Assembly (NCBI GenBank): GCA_015655545.1
Contig: JAATET010000007.1
Coordinates: forward strand, 1 to 39,011
Direction of reading: 5' to 3'
DNA from: Chthoniobacterales bacterium
GTDB taxonomy: Bacteria > Verrucomicrobiota > Verrucomicrobiia > Chthoniobacterales > JAATET01
DNA length: 39,011 nucleotides
Numbering within the stretch: position 1 is the first letter of the stretch; each line of letters begins with the position of its first letter. Below are positions 36,514 to 39,011 of this stretch, in pieces. The notes beneath the pieces were generated by a model that saw only the letters and a program-made list of their open reading frames with translations, was not told the DNA's origin and did no database searches. The position numbers and the translations under genes were made by a program.

Positions 36514-36871
36514 TTGCGTAAGCTTAGAAGGCGAGGTGCAGGGGTGGCAATCGCCGGATCAGCCCGCCATCAGCCTCGCCGCGCTCCGGCATCCGCAACA
36601 GGTTCATTTTCAGCGCTCCGGGGGGTTATTCACAGCGTCAAGCCGCAATTCCCATTTTCTTCACAAAACCACAACCTATTGTGGTTGCCAGTAAATTTTC
36701 ATCAATAGGCGGTGGAAATTGTTTGACTCATCGGGTTCAAATCGGGCAAACTTCCCAGCATATTGGGGGGTTTGCGCGCCGGGTTGTGTGCGGGTGTAAA
36801 TACCCTGAAAATGCGTCGAAAAGGCATCCGCGGATGTGGTTTCGGCGGAACTATTGACCCGAAATTTACCC
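36514..36871. other. 358-bp non-coding region upstream of nrdB
   Basis: No open reading frame of family type is seen. The part next to the GNAT start (36514-36650) is GC-rich without clear structure. The middle (36655-36720) is AT-rich and contains the NrdR box pair. The remainder up to the nrdB ATG holds short G-runs and a GGGT..ACCC inverted repeat at about 36793-36806. No Shine-Dalgarno precedes nrdB. Promoter hexamers cannot be placed with confidence. Confidence 0.5.
36669..36715 (+). promoter_or_regulatory. Two NrdR-like boxes, 31 bp apart, upstream of nrdB
   Basis: Box 1 at 36669-36684 (CCACAACCTATTGTGG) is an almost perfect palindrome and matches ACACWATATATWGTGT at about 12 of 16 positions. 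Box 2 at 36700-36715 (CATCAATAGGCGGTGG) matches about 8, mainly in its left half and in the terminal GTG. The spacing is exactly 31 bp, the same as upstream of nrdD. It lies about 157-203 bases upstream of the nrdB start. This supports joint NrdR repression of both RNR operons. Confidence 0.7.
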
Positions 36872-37966
36872 ATGGCCCAAATTACCACGATTCAGCTTGG
36901 AGACCGCACCTTCGTCCTCGATCGGGAGAAGGCGGAAGCCGCCTACGCAGCCAAACGCGTCATCAATGGCCGCGAGACGATGTTTTTCAACATCCTGCCC
37001 GTGAAATATGCGTGGGCCTACGATCTTTACAAGACGATGAAGGCGAACCATTGGGAGCCTGAGGACATCCAGATGCAGCGCGACATCGAGCAATGGCGCG
37101 ATTCGTCGGGCAAGATCTCGGAGACCGACCGGTGGATCATCAAAATGGCGATCGGCTACTTTTCCGCCGCGGAAGGCATCGTCGGCGACAATATCCAGCA
37201 CGTCGTCCGCGAGCTCGTCACCGCGCCGGAGCTCAAGCTCGTGCTCGGCCGCCACGCGCACGAGGAGAACATCCACGCCGACTCGCTCGTCTACATGATC
37301 AGCTCGCTTGGGATCAATCCGCACGAATGCGAGGCGATGTTCGAGGATATCGAGACGATCAAGCAGAAGACGGAATTCGTGGTCACCAACAGCCGGGCGC
37401 TGCGCCGCGACATGGATCTCTCGACGCTCGAAAACAAGCAGGCGCTCGCGAAGAATATTTTTCTCTTCGGCCAATGCATGGAAGGCACGCAGTTCTATGG
37501 CCTCTTCGGCATGGTGCTCGCGCTTTACCGCCAGACGTAATTCCCCGGCATCGGCCAGATGTTCAGCTACACGCTGCGCGACGAGTCGAACCACATCGAA
37601 GTCTTCCGCAATCTCCTCATGGATCTCGTGGATGAAAATCCCGACATCTGGACGGAGAGTTTCCGCGAGGAATTGCGCGACACGATGCGTGAGGCCGTGC
37701 GGCTCGAGAAGGAATTCATCGCCGATTGCCTGCCCATCTCCGCGGTCGGCCTTACGAAGGACGAATTCCTCACCTACATCGATTACATCGGCGACCGCCG
37801 GCTCATCGATGTCGGCCTGGAGCCCCTCAACGGCCCGATCACGAATCCCCTCCCCTGGCTCGCCGAGATGATGGATCTCCGCAAGGAAACGAATTTCTTC
37901 GAAGGCAAAGTCACCGACTACCGCCGCTCCGCCGCCATGAAGGACGCGGACGACGACGATCTCTAA
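36872..37966 (+). CDS. nrdB: Ribonucleotide reductase small subunit, class Ic-like, interrupted by an in-frame TAA at codon 223
   Basis: R2 subunit of class I RNR, about 364 residues if the stop is read through. Metal ligands are at E101, E132, H135, E204, E238 and H241, with spacing identical to E. coli R2. The radical tyrosine position (His135 plus 4) is Leu139, and the first ligand is Glu rather than Asp. Both are marks of subclass Ic (Chlamydia type, Mn/Fe cofactor). TAA at 37538-37540 replaces one residue in LYRQT-x-FPGIGQMF, and family sequence continues in frame. The truncated product would lose E238 and H241. The ATG at 36872 starts MAQITTIQLGDRTF. nrdA follows after an AT-rich inverted repeat. 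Confidence 0.92.
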
Positions 37967-37981
37967 CCGGAGTCTAAAGTT

Positions 37982-38042
37982 TTAAGTTTGTAAGTTTTAA
38001 GAAAGCCGCAAACCGAGAACTCCGCCTCACTTACAAACTTAA
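37982..38042. repeat. AT-rich inverted repeat between nrdB and nrdA
   Basis: TTAAGTTTGTAAGT (37982-37995) and ACTTACAAACTTAA (38029-38042) are perfect 14-base reverse complements around a GC-rich 33-base loop. Flanking copies of AGTTTTAAG and ACTTAAAACT extend the symmetry to about 37975-38060. The composition differs sharply from the neighbouring genes. It could set the nrdB:nrdA expression ratio by partial termination or mRNA processing, or be an intergenic repeat. Confidence 0.6.
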
Positions 38043-38075
38043 GACCTAAAACTTAAAACTCAGCCCCCTGCCGCC

Positions 38076-39011
38076 ATGACCTATAAACTTACCCTCGCCG
38101 AGGATCTCGCCCTCAAGCGCCTCGTCACCACGCCACGCGAGCAAAAGCCGGACTACGCATGGCGCGAAGTTCTGCCCGCCGACGAACGCCCGGAGATCAA
38201 GGTCACCCGCGGCGAAGAGGAACACATCTTCAACCTCGCCGACGTCGCCGACGAAATCGGCAACGCCCTCACCGACCTGCTCCTCTCCCGCGACGAGCGC
38301 GATATTTTCAACGACACGAATCGCAGCCTCGTCGCGAGCGTCGCGCATTCCGTCGCCGAAAAGCTTGCCGAGCAAGTCGCCGAAGGCCGCGCCCTCAAAC
38401 TCTCCGAGAACGACCTCTCGCTCCTCATTGAAAAAGCGCTCATCGAAAACGACGCCCATGATGTCGCGAAAAGTCTCGTCTTCAGCCGCTCCATCAAAGG
38501 CGGCGCGCGGGTCACCGACCTCGACTCCGAACTCGCGTTGAACAACGTGCGCGTGATTCGCCGCAACGGCTCCGTCGTGCCCTGGATCGAGGACAAGATC
38601 GAGACCGCCGTCCGCAAAGCCTTCCTCTCCGAACGCGAGGATGCCGAACCTTCCCACCGCATCGCGCGCGGCGTGACCGAGCGCGTGCTCCACGGCGACC
38701 AATCGTTCGTTCACATCGAGCACGTGCAGGACATCGTCCAGGAAGAGTTGATGCGGCAAGGCTTCTATAAAGTCGCCGCCAGCTACGTGCTTTACCGCGC
38801 CCACCGGGCGCAGCAGCGCGACGACCAGGCCGCCCGCCCGGCCAATGACGAACCGCAGCAGGACTCGCTCATCGTCGTCCGAAGGCCGACGGCCAGAGCG
38901 TCTTCTGGGATGGCGCCGACCTCAAGCGCCGCATCCAATTTTCGATGATCGGGCTCGAGCTCAACATCGACGCCGACCACATCGAGCGCGAGCTGCGCCG
39001 CTCCATCGGCA
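38076..39011 (+). CDS. nrdA: Ribonucleotide reductase large subunit, N-terminal ATP-cone region, with a one-base frameshift and 3' end outside window
   Basis: Class I RNR alpha subunit, 5' part only. Three stacked ATP-cone-like regions are seen: residues of about 40-150 (a degenerate first copy ending NDAHDVAKSLVFSR), about 155-255 (VRVIRRNGSVVPWIEDKIE to GFYKVAASYVLYR) and a third starting LIVVR. In the third, the original frame runs into a stop at 38946-38948 after a non-family tail. A shift of one base after 38881 restores KADGQSVFWDGADLKRRIQF and the remaining frame is open to the window end. A missing base at about 38881 is the simplest reading. The catalytic barrel lies outside. Multiple ATP-cones plus a class Ic R2 recall the chlamydial enzyme. 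Confidence 0.85.

Noticed and set aside
38870-38890. Programmed frameshifting in nrdA.
   Set aside because: No slippery X-XXY-YYZ heptamer, stem or pause signal is seen at the shift point; a lost base is simpler.

Overview
The window is GC-rich bacterial chromosome, densely coding, with many 4-base ATGA stop/start overlaps. No phage, IS, CRISPR, rRNA or tRNA was recognised. The gene set points to a facultatively or strictly anaerobic, sugar- and polysaccharide-using Gram-negative: PFOR, acetate kinase and phosphotransacetylase, GTP-dependent PEPCK, an OprB porin, a GH92 mannosidase, anaerobic RNR with Feo iron uptake, and a class Ic-like aerobic RNR. Chlamydia-like NrdB and NrdA features together with these genes suggest the Verrucomicrobiota/PVC group. 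That placement is inference.

Layout. 1-4423: 3' part of pckG, a YidE/AspT-type transporter and a SulP anion transporter. 4427-5839 (minus): a nitronate-monooxygenase-like flavoprotein. 6012-13842: nifJ, a dihydroorotate-dehydrogenase-like gene, ackA and pta, a pyruvate-to-acetate energy operon in which nifJ and pta each carry one in-frame TAG. 13837-18736: a zinc alcohol dehydrogenase (minus), a tandem class II aldolase, an OprB porin and a Crp/Fnr regulator. 18666-24637 (minus): a tightly overlapped six-gene operon of nrdD core, a separate glycyl-radical piece of NrdD, nrdG, a radical-SAM-like/FeoA fusion with a ruined cluster motif, feoB and a FeoB-associated Cys-rich membrane protein. 24907-28199: pdxH, sufS-sufU, a small unknown gene and a universal stress protein. 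28396-36513: GH92 mannosidase, a transglutaminase/esterase fusion, a J-domain protein, a DEAD-box helicase, an OsmC protein and a GNAT acetyltransferase. 36514-39011: aerobic RNR nrdB-nrdA. nrdB has an in-frame TAA and nrdA a one-base frameshift near the window edge.

How it works together. Both RNR operons carry two NrdR-like boxes exactly 31 bp apart. The anaerobic nrdD-feo operon also has an FNR-type site placed as expected for a class II activated promoter, and a perfect FNR palindrome lies between pdxH and sufS. The window's own Crp/Fnr protein has an FNR-like E-T-L-S-R recognition helix but no FNR-type cysteine cluster. The picture is a redox-responsive region linking fermentation, dNTP supply and ferrous iron import.

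Caveat. Three nonsense codons and one frameshift fall in otherwise intact, conserved genes. TAG is the normal terminator of at least four other genes here, so sequencing or assembly error, or recent mutation, is more likely than code reassignment.
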